From contig NZ_JAGJDY010000002.1 in assembly GCF_018100795.1 (NCBI RefSeq), positions 434,001 through 498,000 on the forward strand: a stretch of 64,000 nt of DNA, read 5' to 3'. The stretch is from Alteromonas sp. MMG017. Lineage in GTDB: Bacteria; Pseudomonadota; Gammaproteobacteria; Enterobacterales; Alteromonadaceae. The position numbers and the translations under genes are program-made. How positions within the stretch are numbered: position 1 is the first letter of the stretch; each line of letters opens with the position of its first letter. Under the pieces are notes generated by a model. It was given only the letters and a program-made list of their open reading frames with translations, made no database searches and was not told the origin of the DNA. Shown here one piece after another: positions 1 to 9,079 of this stretch.

Positions 1-2
1 CT

Positions 3-512
3 GACAACACCTTGAGTCAGCATCAGCCTGGGGGTTTATATCGTGGTGGTAAATACAGCGCTTACGAAGCCGGCACGCGAGTTCCTACCATTGTGCATTA
101 CCCAGCGAAAGTGAAAGCTGGGGTGAGCGATGCTCTGGTCAGTCAAATTGATATTTACGCCTCTTTGGCATCTATGCTCGATATTGAACTAGATGACAAA
201 GAAGCCATTGATAGCGAAGATTATCTAGCAACATGGTTAAACAGTGACACTGCAGGCAGAACTGAGCTGATTGAAGAGTCATACACGTTGGCACTTCGTA
301 CCGGTGACTGGAAATTCATTGCCCCCACAGATAAAACCAACCCTTGGATTGCCAGTGATAAACGCATTGAGTCAGGCATGTCCCCTACCCCACAATTATT
401 TAACCTGAAGGACGATCCACAAGAGCAACATAACGTGTTTATCAAGCACCCAGACAAAGTCACTCAATATAGCCAGCGCATTGCAGATTTGGTTAAACGT
501 GAAACGCGCTAA
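3..512 (+). CDS. Sulfatase, C-terminal part (cut by window start)
   Basis: The reading frame is open from base 3, so the gene begins to the left of the window and only about 169 residues are visible. The part seen matches the C-terminal half of type I (formylglycine) sulfatases: an RGGKYSAYEAGTRVP stretch, a WKFI segment (residues 101-104 counted from the TTG at base 12), and a closing LFNLKDDPQEQHN motif before a final helix. Such enzymes remove sulfate esters from polysaccharides or oligosaccharides in the periplasm or outside the cell. The active-site Cys lies outside the window, so activity cannot be judged. Its position at the head of a galactan-type gene cluster fits desulfation of an algal glycan; the exact substrate is not visible. 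Confidence 0.9.
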   Translation, partial: DNTLSQHQPGGLYRGGKYSAYEAGTRVPTIVHYPAKVKAGVSDALVSQIDIYASLASMLDIELDDKEAIDSEDYLATWLNSDTAGRTELIEESYTLALRTGDWKFIAPTDKTNPWIASDKRIESGMSPTPQLFNLKDDPQEQHNVFIKHPDKVTQYSQRIADLVKRETR

Positions 513-660
513 TGTAAAATTTTGCGTGTATGGTTTCGAGTGTGATACCTATCCGATTGGTCTGTTAAATCAGCAGCATTAGCTTAATTAATGGATGACT
601 AAATTAGCAAGGGGCACGCCAGTAATACGTCAACAACACACCTGCAATACTCTAGTATTC

Positions 661-1542
661 CTAACTAGGCTTCGGGGGAAAAGCGCGGATCGTGTACTCT
701 TTGCGAAACGCGCTGGGCGTCACGCCCGTTTCCTTTTTGAACGTGCGAGAAAAATGAAAAATATCACAAAACCCGCAACGTTCAGCCACTCTATCAATAC
801 TGTCAGCCCCCAATAACAAACGCTGTTTCGCTAAAGCGATTTGCTTGTGCACCATATATCGTTTTGGAGATACATTAAACGCGGCTTTAAATTTTCGTGA
901 AAAATGCTCAGGCGACATGTTTGCTGCCTCGGCAAGTGCGATCAAACTTGGTGGATTTGCGACGTGTTGATTGATAACGCTAAGGGATGAAACAAGCGCA
1001 GGGTGCAACAAATGTTTACGCTGCTGGGGCACATCATCAAAAATATGCATAAATGGCCGCAATAGGTTTAACAGTAAGCTCTGACGCTCTAGCACCGCGC
1101 TTGGGCGCATCGTCTGCATTGCTGTAATCAGCTCGTCAAACAAGGTGCTTACTACATCCGGATTAGTGCATTTCACTCTACACGGCTTACCGTATAGCAT
1201 AAATAAATCCAATCCCTCATCAAGACTCGCCTGAAAGTGGGCCCACTTAAAGCCTAGCTTTCCTTGAGCTGAATGAGACAGTAACTGATAAGGCGGAATG
1301 AGGTATAAGTACCCTGGCTCCATAATGAGCACACGATCGCTAAAATGTAATTCGGCTACCCCAGACTCAACATAATAAATTCGATTGTAGTGATTAACGA
1401 ACTGGCTACCGTTCCACTCTGCCCCTATTTGCATATCAAAGGCGGCATATACGTGAAAATGCACCTTGCTGAATAGCGCATCAGGCTGCAGGTTTTGCCA
1501 CACAAACCCGCCCGAGCCAGTTTCAAATTGTTCAATTAACAT
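661..1542 (-). CDS. AraC-family transcriptional regulator
   Basis: A 293-residue protein with an N-terminal AraC-type sensing domain (about residues 20-165, containing the YLIPPYQLLSHS cupin-like strand pair) and a C-terminal double helix-turn-helix (about residues 190-285). The signature segment in the second HTH, from RVAERCGFCDIFHFSRTFKK to GVTPSAFRK, is clear. Regulators of this type usually sense a sugar and activate neighbouring operons. The gene is divergent from the cytochrome operon that starts at 1712, and the gap carries an array of ATTTCA/TGAAAT hexamers (see 1600-1625). A hexamer pair of the same form lies between the permease and altronate dehydratase genes, so its regulon may include the sugar pathway; this is inference. 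The effector is unknown. Confidence 0.9.
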   Translation of the reverse strand: MLIEQFETGSGGFVWQNLQPDALFSKVHFHVYAAFDMQIGAEWNGSQFVNHYNRIYYVESGVAELHFSDRVLIMEPGYLYLIPPYQLLSHSAQGKLGFKWAHFQASLDEGLDLFMLYGKPCRVKCTNPDVVSTLFDELITAMQTMRPSAVLERQSLLLNLLRPFMHIFDDVPQQRKHLLHPALVSSLSVINQHVANPPSLIALAEAANMSPEHFSRKFKAAFNVSPKRYMVHKQIALAKQRLLLGADSIDRVAERCGFCDIFHFSRTFKKETGVTPSAFRKEYTIRAFPPKPS

Positions 1543-1599
1543 TATCTATAATCACCTTAATACACAAAGAGGCTTGACTACACTCGCTGAAAAATATCG

Positions 1600-1625
1600 A
1601 TTTCACTAGTGAAATATCAATTTCA
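1600..1625. promoter_or_regulatory. Candidate operator: alternating ATTTCA/TGAAAT hexamers
   Basis: Between the divergent AraC gene and the cytochrome operon the sequence reads ATTTCA, CTAG, TGAAAT, ATCA, ATTTCA: three hexamers in alternating orientation, each separated by 4 bases. A further imperfect half site (TGAAAA) lies just upstream. The first two hexamers form a perfect 16-bp palindrome (1600-1615), and the second and third form TGAAAT-N4-ATTTCA (1610-1625). The placement suggests an operator for the adjacent AraC protein; no footprint can be inferred beyond symmetry. Confidence 0.5.
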
Positions 1626-1711
1626 TACAAATATACATCAAGATTATCAATGGTGACACCTTTAACATCTGCGTAACATTGATTACATCTAAAATACACT
1701 TAAAGATAACT

Positions 1712-3112
1712 ATGGATTTATTTCAATTCTTTGCGCGCTTTCATGTACTGGTGTTGCACTTGCCTATCGGTATTCTCATGTTGGCAGCCTTGGTAGAGAT
1801 GGTCATTCGTTTTAAAGGCCAAGCACGAAGTGCACTGCTCAACATAGTTTGGTTCTGGGGTGCCGCTTCAGCTGTTGCGGCTTGCGTACTGGGCTGGATG
1901 TTGTCTCAAGCCGATGGCTACAGTGCAGAGGCCATCTTTATACATCGTAGTTTTGGCATATCCGTGGCGATTACCGCTTGGATTTGCTGGTGGGTATTTA
2001 AACGTAACAGCCCAAAGATAGTGATTTATACCTTATCGAGTATTGTATTGGGGCTGTTATTTTCTACTGGCCATTACGGCGCCAATATGACCCACGGTGA
2101 AACCTATTTAGTCGAGTACGCACCGAACCCGATTCGCCAAATAGCAGGTTTTGAACCACATAAAGCGCCCAGAGCACCAATCACCAGCCTTGCTCAAGCA
2201 GATGTATATTTAGATGTCATTTCCCCTATGTTTGAAAAACGCTGTGCCAGCTGCCACAACGACAGCAAACAAAAAGGCGGTCTCAGCCTTGCCTCATTTG
2301 AAAGCCTGAAAAAAGGCGGAAAAAGTGGTGATACCGTCGTCGCAGGTAAGCCTGAACTCAGTGAACTTTATCAGCGCGTAACCCTCGATCACGACGAAAA
2401 AGGATATATGCCAGCAGAAGGCAAGAAGCCCCTTAGCGTAGAGGAAATTGAAGTGATTAAATGGTGGATAGCCACAGGTATTCCTCATCAAGGCCCTGTG
2501 ACTGATTTTGTGCAAAACAAAGAGCAAAAAACCTTACTCACTGACCTGCTGGCCATTAACCCAAATTCTTTAGCGGACATTGAGCCTATTAGCGACGAGC
2601 AAGCCCAACAGTTAGTCAATGCTGGCTTTGTGGTTAAGCAAATTGGCCAGCAGTCCAACTACTTAGACCTCGACATGTCTATTTCGCCATTGCCACTTTC
2701 TGCCGACACGTTAGCCCTACTAACTGAGGTGAAATCCCATGTGCTGTATTTGAATATTGCTAAGAAAGACGTGACCAAGAGCCACATGGAAGCGATTGCC
2801 CAATTGCCTAATTTGCAAAAACTGCGTTTAGAGCACTCAACGGTAACCACCCGCTCTCTGGCTCCTCTGAAACAAGCCGCTAATTTGTATTACCTCAATC
2901 TTTACGCCACCGAAGTAGATAACGATGTACTGCCAATGCTCAACGAATTTGCCGCATTGCAACAAGTGTACTTGTCAGCCAGCAAGGTCGATGCGGAGGC
3001 ATTTGCTCGTCACTCTCCAAACAGTGACACCAAGATGTATTACAGCACGGTCGCAAGCAACGACGCCAACATTGTCCAAAACAATAAACACGGATCGAAA
3101 GTGGAAAAATGA
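1712..3112 (+). CDS. Membrane c-type cytochrome with DUF2231 and leucine-rich-repeat domains
   Basis: A 466-residue protein counted from the ATG at 1712; a longer version from a TTG at 1679 adds 11 unlikely residues. The N-terminal 140 residues form about four or five membrane helices of DUF2231 type (HLPIGIL motif in helix 1). A planctomycete-type cytochrome c domain follows, with haem motif CASCH at residues 178-182 and a YMP motif about 50 residues later that can supply the distal Met ligand. The last 170 residues form leucine-rich repeats (LPNLQKLRLEHSTV type). The domain order suggests a membrane electron carrier with an exported recognition domain. It is the first gene of a four-gene operon and overlaps the next gene by 4 bases. 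The partner and electron acceptor are unknown. Confidence 0.85.
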   Translation: MDLFQFFARFHVLVLHLPIGILMLAALVEMVIRFKGQARSALLNIVWFWGAASAVAACVLGWMLSQADGYSAEAIFIHRSFGISVAITAWICWWVFKRNSPKIVIYTLSSIVLGLLFSTGHYGANMTHGETYLVEYAPNPIRQIAGFEPHKAPRAPITSLAQADVYLDVISPMFEKRCASCHNDSKQKGGLSLASFESLKKGGKSGDTVVAGKPELSELYQRVTLDHDEKGYMPAEGKKPLSVEEIEVIKWWIATGIPHQGPVTDFVQNKEQKTLLTDLLAINPNSLADIEPISDEQAQQLVNAGFVVKQIGQQSNYLDLDMSISPLPLSADTLALLTEVKSHVLYLNIAKKDVTKSHMEAIAQLPNLQKLRLEHSTVTTRSLAPLKQAANLYYLNLYATEVDNDVLPMLNEFAALQQVYLSASKVDAEAFARHSPNSDTKMYYSTVASNDANIVQNNKHGSKVEK

Positions 3113-4353
3113 TGCAAAACACGAAACTGAACACCACAGAAACAGCGCGCTCTCATTCAGCCCTTGATTCGGCCTGTCACTCAGCGCTTGACGCTCCCAA
3201 GGTAGATACAAGTAAGCGCCAGTTCTTACAAGGTGGCGCAACACTCGGTAGCGCATTGCTATTAGCCGGCATGTCGTCTCCTACCCATGCTCATGAACCT
3301 GAGAAAAAGCAGCTGCCCAAAGCAGGGCGTTCACCTCACGGTAGCATCGTTGGCCACGGCGACTTTCAATATAAAGTGGACTACAACTGGGGCAGATTAG
3401 ATCCTCACAAAGTGCCCGTTGAAAACAGTCACGGTCTGGCCATCGACTCTAAAGGGCGAATCATTATGGTCACCGATAGCGACGTAAATAACTTCGTGGT
3501 GTACAACAAAGACGGCAAATTGCTCGACGCTTGGGGCACACAATACCCCGGGGCGCATTCCGTTAAAATTTCTCATGAAAATGGCGAAGACTTTATCTAT
3601 ATCGTTGATTGCGGATGGGTGCTTGATCGCAACCGCCCTGACGATCAATGGAAAAATAAATGGTATCCACAAAGTGGCTTTATCGCCAAGCTAACGATAG
3701 ACGGAAAACTGGTTTACACCATAGGCCACCCCGTCACTATAGGTATTTATACCCCAGACATGCGCTATCAACCGACCGATCTCACCGTCGCCCCTAACGG
3801 AGACTTGTACGTCACCGATGGCTACGGATCAGATTTTGTTATCCACTACGATAGCAATGGTAAATATCTGCGCCACTGGGGAGGCACGAAAAACGCCGAT
3901 AAATCACTGAACTTGGTCAATACCCATGGTATTGGAGTGGACACACGTGACCCAAATAATCACCACTTACTTGTTAGCTCAAGGGGCGAACAAGCTATCA
4001 AAAAGTATTCAATGGACGGAAAGTTGCTCGGAGATATTCATTTACCTGGGGCCTATGTAGGCGGTCCTGTGTTCAAAGGTGAGTATTTTTATGTCCCTGT
4101 TTGCTGGTCGCACATAGACGCAAAGATGGCTCCTAACTCCGGTTTTATCACCATACTCGATAAAAACAACCGTGTGGTCTCTAACCCCGGCGGTTTAGCA
4201 CCTGAGTATGTCAATGCTCAGCTACAGCCTATGCAAACCAACTATCAAGTTTTTAATCACTGTCATGCTGTGTGTGTAGATGATGACGAAAATCTGTATG
4301 TGGGCCAGTGGAATGCCAATCAGATGTACCCCATTAAATTAGAACGCGTGTAG
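3109..4353 (+). CDS. Exported NHL/six-bladed beta-propeller protein
   Basis: A 414-residue protein that overlaps the preceding stop codon (ATGA). The N-terminus has a Tat-like signal, with KRQFLQGG (residues 37-44) followed by a hydrophobic stretch ending at HAHE; the usual second Arg is Lys. The body is built of NHL-type propeller repeats (HGLAIDSKGRIIMVTDSD, TDLTVAPNGDLYVTDGYGSD and similar), as in peptidyl-alpha-hydroxyglycine lyase-like proteins. The conserved C-terminal segment FNHCHAVCVDDDENLYVGQW may hold a metal or haem-related site. The tight operon with two cytochromes suggests a periplasmic partner or enzyme of the same system. Substrate and reaction are not known. Confidence 0.8.
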   Translation: MMQNTKLNTTETARSHSALDSACHSALDAPKVDTSKRQFLQGGATLGSALLLAGMSSPTHAHEPEKKQLPKAGRSPHGSIVGHGDFQYKVDYNWGRLDPHKVPVENSHGLAIDSKGRIIMVTDSDVNNFVVYNKDGKLLDAWGTQYPGAHSVKISHENGEDFIYIVDCGWVLDRNRPDDQWKNKWYPQSGFIAKLTIDGKLVYTIGHPVTIGIYTPDMRYQPTDLTVAPNGDLYVTDGYGSDFVIHYDSNGKYLRHWGGTKNADKSLNLVNTHGIGVDTRDPNNHHLLVSSRGEQAIKKYSMDGKLLGDIHLPGAYVGGPVFKGEYFYVPVCWSHIDAKMAPNSGFITILDKNNRVVSNPGGLAPEYVNAQLQPMQTNYQVFNHCHAVCVDDDENLYVGQWNANQMYPIKLERV

Positions 4354-4362
4354 GTCAAAGCC

Positions 4363-7300
4363 ATGAAAATTCATTTTCCCCTTATCACTACTATTATTGT
4401 TGGTATGCCCGTGGCAATGCTCGTCGCGGGTTGCAACGACGATGCAAGCGATGTGGCATTTAAAGAGCCACTGCCTGACGTGGTCGATTTTAACTACCAT
4501 GTTAAGCCGATCCTGTCAGATACCTGTTATTTGTGTCACGGCCCGGATATAGCCAACGCCAAAGCAGGCTTAAGCCTGTCTAATTTTGACAGTGCCACCA
4601 GCCACAAGACCGATGACGGACTGGCCGCCTTGGTCGCAGGTTCAGCCAAAAACAGTGCTGCCTATCGTCGTATCATGTCTGATGACGAAAATATGGTTAT
4701 GCCGCCACCTGAGTCAAACCTATCGCTGTCTCCCAGGGAAAAAGCACTCATCGGAAAATGGATAGATCAAGGTGCTGAATACAAAAAACACTGGTCTTTT
4801 ATCGCCCCAGAAAAAACAACCTTGCCGACACCCGCCAACTCAGACTGGGCGGCAAACCCAGTGGATAATTTCATACTGAAAGCCATCGAGGATAAAGGCT
4901 TAACGGTCAGTCCTCGTGCTGACAAAGAAACACTGATACGCCGAGTCACCTTCGATCTTACTGGCTTGCCTCCCACTTTAGAGGAAATCGATGCGTTTCT
5001 TGCTGACACCAGCCCTGACGCCTATCAGCAAGTGGTAAAACGGTTACTTGCCACCCCTGCATTTGGTGAGCGCTTAGCAACAGAGTGGCTAGATGTTGCG
5101 CGCTACGCTGATACCCATGGATACAGCACAGACTTTTACCGAGACATGTCTCCCTATCGTGATTGGGTCATCCAAGCATTTAATCAAAACATGCCATTCG
5201 ATGAATTTGTTACCTGGCAGCTTGCCGGCGACTTGCTACCTGACCCAACAAAAGAGCAAGTGCTCGCCACGGCCTTCAACCGTATCCATGCGCAAAATGG
5301 CGAGGGCGGGATCGTTAACGAAGAATTCAGAGTGGAGTACGTGAAAGATCGGGTGCAAACCGTAGGCACCGGCTTACTGGGTTTGACCATGCACTGCGCC
5401 CAATGTCACGACCATAAATACGACCCTATATCTGCCAAAGAGTATTACGCCACGACAGCATTTTTTAACAATATCGAAGAGTCAGGGCAAATATCCTACG
5501 ATGCCAACGATATGCCTGTCCCCACCTTGCTATTACCTACTGACACGCAACAAGCGCAGCTTGAACGCATCACGACACAAATGAATGCCCTAACCCAGCA
5601 GATGGACTCTCGTCACAGCGTCGACAACAACGCCTTCAAACAGTGGGTAAACAGTAATATATCCTCTGACGCCCGAGACATTAACCAAACCCTGCAGGCC
5701 TACTTTCCTTTGTCTTCCTCTGATAGTAACGACAACATCAGCAACCAAATCAACAAAGATGCCCCCGGCAAGGTTATCTTTGGCTCTGACCCGAAAAAGA
5801 AAGTGGGCGATGCGATGGTGCATATAAAAGACGATGGCCGAGAAGCAATCGTCCTAAATGGCGACGATCCTCTTTACTTTCCAACCGTAAACGGCTTCGA
5901 GCGCGCGAAACGCTTTAGCATTAGCTTAGATACCAAAGTGCCTGACTCGTTAGAAGAAGGGGTCCTGTTTCATTACAACAAAGCCGGTATTCTTTATAAT
6001 TTTAAAGGCTTTGATGTTTCAATACAGGACGGACGCTGGCTGGTGCGTTTTGCCCATACTTACCCATTTAACGCCATTACATTAACCTCAACCGAAGAGG
6101 TAACACGCAATCGGTGGCAAAATATCACTCTGACCTACGACGGCTCTTCAAAAGCCGCTGGTGTACATTTTTATATCGACGGCCAACCACTAAAAATGCA
6201 GGTTGAGAAAGACAATCTATACAAAGATTTCAAACACACACATGAAGGCGTGCTAAAAGAAATGGGCCTAAAAATTGGGGCCAGATGGCGTAGTCGAGGC
6301 ACACCTGACACGTTAGTCGATAACCTGCGGGTCTACAGCGCTGACTTGACACATGTTGAAGTTGCTAAAGCGTTTGGCGCTCAGAAACGTGAATCTGACT
6401 TTGACCAGCAAGATTTATTGGCCTTATACAATCACAGGTACAACAGTGCATTTCAGCGAGACATTGCTCACCTATCCGAGTTACGGGCCGAGCACAGTGG
6501 TTTAGCTGAGCGGATTCAAGAGATTATGGTCATGAAAGAAGGCCCTAATCCTAAGCAAGCCTACGTACTGAACCGTGGAAGCTATGCAGAGCATGGGGAG
6601 CCAGTAGAACCCGGTGTACCTGAGACGGTTCTACCGTTTGATAAAAGTTTACCTAAAAATCGTTTGGGATTAGCCAAGTGGCTAACGGATGCTAAAAATC
6701 CACTGGTGTCTCGGGTTGTGGTTAACCGCTATTGGCAGATGATTTATGGCCAAGGTTTGGTGACCACGCCAGAAGACTTTGGCAGCCAAGGCAAGCTGCC
6801 GTCACACCCGGAATTACTCGACTGGCTTGCAGTGGAATTCATCGAATCTGGGTGGAACGTTAAGCAGCTCATCGCGTTGATGGTCAACTCATCGACTTAC
6901 ACTCAATCATCCAAGGGGTCCCCTGAGCTAAAAGAGCTAGACCCAGAGAATACGCTACTGGCTCGCGGCCCAAGTGCTCGTTTAACAGCTGAAATGATAC
7001 GTGATAATGCACTGGCCAGTAGCGGTTTATTAGTCGAGCAGGTGGGCGGGAAAAGCGTACACCCTTATCAGCCTAATGGTATTTGGCGAATGAACAACAT
7101 GGATTACGTGCAAGGTTCTGGGCAAGATTTGTATCGCCGCTCCATGTACACCATATACAAGCGCAGCGTTCCTCCACCCAATATGACCGCCTTTGATGCT
7201 CCGTCCCGGGCGCACAGTGTGGGGGTTAGGCAAGCAACCAGCACCCCATTGCAAGCGCTGGCGTTATTAAACGACCCACAAATTATTGAGGCATCTCGTG

Positions 7301-7587
7301 TGTTAGCACAAAACGTACTAAGCGACACCTCAAATACCGAGGAACAACTTAAGAAAGTATATCGTTTACTGACCAGTCGTATGCCAAGCGAAGCAGAGCA
7401 GGCTCTGATCCTAGAAATGTATAGCGAGATTGAGCAAAGCTTTAGCCAAACACCTGAGAAAGCAGCCGAATTTCTATCTGTGGGTGAAACCCCTGCCAAT
7501 AGTGAGCTTAATGAAATTAAGCTGGCTGCATTGGGCACAGTGACCAATATGTTAATTAACCACGACGCTAGCGTCATTAAACGTTAG
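4363..7587 (+). CDS. DUF1549/DUF1553 (PSCyt1-PSCyt2-PSD1) lipoprotein with two CxxCH motifs and a LamG-like domain
   Basis: A 1074-residue protein with a lipoprotein signal (lipobox LVAGC, Cys24). Domains in order: a planctomycete cytochrome c domain with CYLCH at 55-59 and MPPP near 112; DUF1549 at about 143-366, ending in a second CxxCH motif (CAQCH, 345-349); a LamG/concanavalin-like domain at about 505-665 (WQNITLTYDG); and DUF1553 at about 755-1020 (NRYWQMIYGQG, TTPEDFG). This layout is standard in Planctomycetes and Verrucomicrobia and much rarer in Gammaproteobacteria. The haem motifs suggest a redox role, and the LamG-like domain suggests glycan binding. The gene is followed 9 bases later by a DUF1501 gene, the usual companion of this family. 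The family has no established reaction that I can name. Confidence 0.88.
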   Translation: MKIHFPLITTIIVGMPVAMLVAGCNDDASDVAFKEPLPDVVDFNYHVKPILSDTCYLCHGPDIANAKAGLSLSNFDSATSHKTDDGLAALVAGSAKNSAAYRRIMSDDENMVMPPPESNLSLSPREKALIGKWIDQGAEYKKHWSFIAPEKTTLPTPANSDWAANPVDNFILKAIEDKGLTVSPRADKETLIRRVTFDLTGLPPTLEEIDAFLADTSPDAYQQVVKRLLATPAFGERLATEWLDVARYADTHGYSTDFYRDMSPYRDWVIQAFNQNMPFDEFVTWQLAGDLLPDPTKEQVLATAFNRIHAQNGEGGIVNEEFRVEYVKDRVQTVGTGLLGLTMHCAQCHDHKYDPISAKEYYATTAFFNNIEESGQISYDANDMPVPTLLLPTDTQQAQLERITTQMNALTQQMDSRHSVDNNAFKQWVNSNISSDARDINQTLQAYFPLSSSDSNDNISNQINKDAPGKVIFGSDPKKKVGDAMVHIKDDGREAIVLNGDDPLYFPTVNGFERAKRFSISLDTKVPDSLEEGVLFHYNKAGILYNFKGFDVSIQDGRWLVRFAHTYPFNAITLTSTEEVTRNRWQNITLTYDGSSKAAGVHFYIDGQPLKMQVEKDNLYKDFKHTHEGVLKEMGLKIGARWRSRGTPDTLVDNLRVYSADLTHVEVAKAFGAQKRESDFDQQDLLALYNHRYNSAFQRDIAHLSELRAEHSGLAERIQEIMVMKEGPNPKQAYVLNRGSYAEHGEPVEPGVPETVLPFDKSLPKNRLGLAKWLTDAKNPLVSRVVVNRYWQMIYGQGLVTTPEDFGSQGKLPSHPELLDWLAVEFIESGWNVKQLIALMVNSSTYTQSSKGSPELKELDPENTLLARGPSARLTAEMIRDNALASSGLLVEQVGGKSVHPYQPNGIWRMNNMDYVQGSGQDLYRRSMYTIYKRSVPPPNMTAFDAPSRAHSVGVRQATSTPLQALALLNDPQIIEASRVLAQNVLSDTSNTEEQLKKVYRLLTSRMPSEAEQALILEMYSEIEQSFSQTPEKAAEFLSVGETPANSELNEIKLAALGTVTNMLINHDASVIKR

Positions 7588-7596
7588 GAGCCGAAC

Positions 7597-9015
7597 ATGA
7601 CAAACAGACGAGATTTTTTAAAAGGTACGATGCAGGGTTTGGCCGCTGGGGCAATGGCCAGCGCCATTCCTAATTTCGCCCAAGCACGAGACCTTAACCC
7701 TGGCTTAAATGGTATTTTGGGCTCTCCTCATAAACCGGCCAAAGCAAAACGGGTTATCTACTTATTTCAAAGCGGCGGACCATCGCAGCTAGAAACCTTT
7801 GACTACAAACCCACGTTAGACAAACGCCACGGTCAGCAACTGCCAGCAGAAGTAAGAGGCGATCAAGTATTAACGGGCATGAGTGCGCAGCAAAGCTCCC
7901 TGCCCCTAGCTCGCTCAGTGTTCGACTTTAAACAATATGGCGAATCTGGGGCTTGGGTGAGTGAGCTATTACCCCACACGGCCAAAATTGTTGATGACTT
8001 GTGTATCGTGCGCTCAATGCACACAGATGCTATCAACCACGATCCTGCAATTACCTTCTTACAAACAGGATTCCCTATCGCTGGTCGCCCCAGTATAGGC
8101 GCTTGGTTAAGCTATGCGCTAGGCTCCGACAACCCCAATTTACCGCCTTTCATCGTCATGGTATCAACCAATGCCGGCGGCCAGCCTCTATATTCGCGCC
8201 TGTGGGGAAATGGCTTTTTGCCATCCATCCATCAAGGTGTTCAATTTAGAGGTGGAGCAGACCCAGTACTTTATTTAAACAACCCGCCGGGCTTAGACGT
8301 GAAGAACCGCTCGAAGCTAATGGATAAATTCAAACAGCTGCAAGATGCACAATATCAACAGTGGCAAGATGAAGAGATTATATCACGGGCCGCGCAATAC
8401 GATATGGCTGAGCGCATGCAAAAGTCAGTACCTGATGCCACTGATTTCAGCGATGAGCCTGATTGGGTTTTTGATATGTATGGGCCTGACTCACGCAAAC
8501 CGGGCACTTACGCAGCTAACTGTCTTTTGGCTAGGCGCTTAGCTGAGCGCAATGTTAAATTTACTCAGCTTTATCATCAGGGCTGGGATCAACACGATAA
8601 CCTGCCTGGCGGCATTAAAGCCCAGTGTGAAAAGACCGATCAGGCTTCTGCAGCGCTGGTGACAGATTTGAAACAACGCGGACTACTAGACGATACCCTA
8701 GTGGTTTGGGGAGGCGAGTTTGGCCGCACGAATTACTCTCAAGGCAAGCTGACAGAAACCAATTATGGCCGTGACCATCATCCTGGCTGCTTTACCATGT
8801 GGATGGCGGGGGGCGGCATTAAGCCGGGTATATACGGTGAAACGGACGAATTCGGCTACAATATCATCAAAGATCCCGTGCATGTGCATGACTTTCAAGC
8901 CACATTAATGCATCTCATGGGGGTTGAGCATGAAAAGCTCACGTACAAGTATCAAGGCAGACGCTTTCGTTTAACCGATGTGCACGGCAAGGTAATGAAG
9001 AACTTGTTAATCTAA
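7597..9015 (+). CDS. DUF1501 protein, Tat-exported, alkaline-phosphatase/sulfatase-like fold
   Basis: A 472-residue protein preceded by a strong AGGAG ribosome site. The signal is a true twin-arginine one (NRRDFLKG, residues 3-10, then an Ala-rich stretch to AQA). The body is DUF1501, a family placed with alkaline phosphatase-like enzymes: GGPSQLETFDYKP near residue 60, YHQGWDQHDN, VVWGGEFGRT and GRDHHPGCF are the conserved metal-site-type segments. It is the last gene of the operon, followed by a terminator. Tat export implies folding, possibly with metal, before export. The fold allows hydrolysis of a sulfate or phosphate ester, but no substrate is established. The DUF1549/DUF1553-DUF1501 pairing is conserved, so both probably act on one substrate. 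Confidence 0.88.
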   Translation: MTNRRDFLKGTMQGLAAGAMASAIPNFAQARDLNPGLNGILGSPHKPAKAKRVIYLFQSGGPSQLETFDYKPTLDKRHGQQLPAEVRGDQVLTGMSAQQSSLPLARSVFDFKQYGESGAWVSELLPHTAKIVDDLCIVRSMHTDAINHDPAITFLQTGFPIAGRPSIGAWLSYALGSDNPNLPPFIVMVSTNAGGQPLYSRLWGNGFLPSIHQGVQFRGGADPVLYLNNPPGLDVKNRSKLMDKFKQLQDAQYQQWQDEEIISRAAQYDMAERMQKSVPDATDFSDEPDWVFDMYGPDSRKPGTYAANCLLARRLAERNVKFTQLYHQGWDQHDNLPGGIKAQCEKTDQASAALVTDLKQRGLLDDTLVVWGGEFGRTNYSQGKLTETNYGRDHHPGCFTMWMAGGGIKPGIYGETDEFGYNIIKDPVHVHDFQATLMHLMGVEHEKLTYKYQGRRFRLTDVHGKVMKNLLI

Positions 9016-9039
9016 TCGTTAGCTCTATCAGTGCGTAAA

Positions 9040-9064
9040 AAAGGCCACTACACGTGGCCTTTAT
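9040..9064 (+). terminator. Rho-independent terminator after the DUF1501 operon
   Basis: A 9-bp perfect stem AAAGGCCAC / GTGGCCTTT with a 5-base loop, ending in T-rich sequence on the plus strand. The A-run on the other side lets it work in both directions, so it may also have served the relic gene on the minus strand. Confidence 0.8.
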
Positions 9065-9079
9065 CATATGAAGCCTGAA

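Noticed and set aside
7104..7577. 157-codon frame opposite the DUF1553 gene
   Set aside because: It lies entirely within a well-supported gene on the other strand and has no domain signs.
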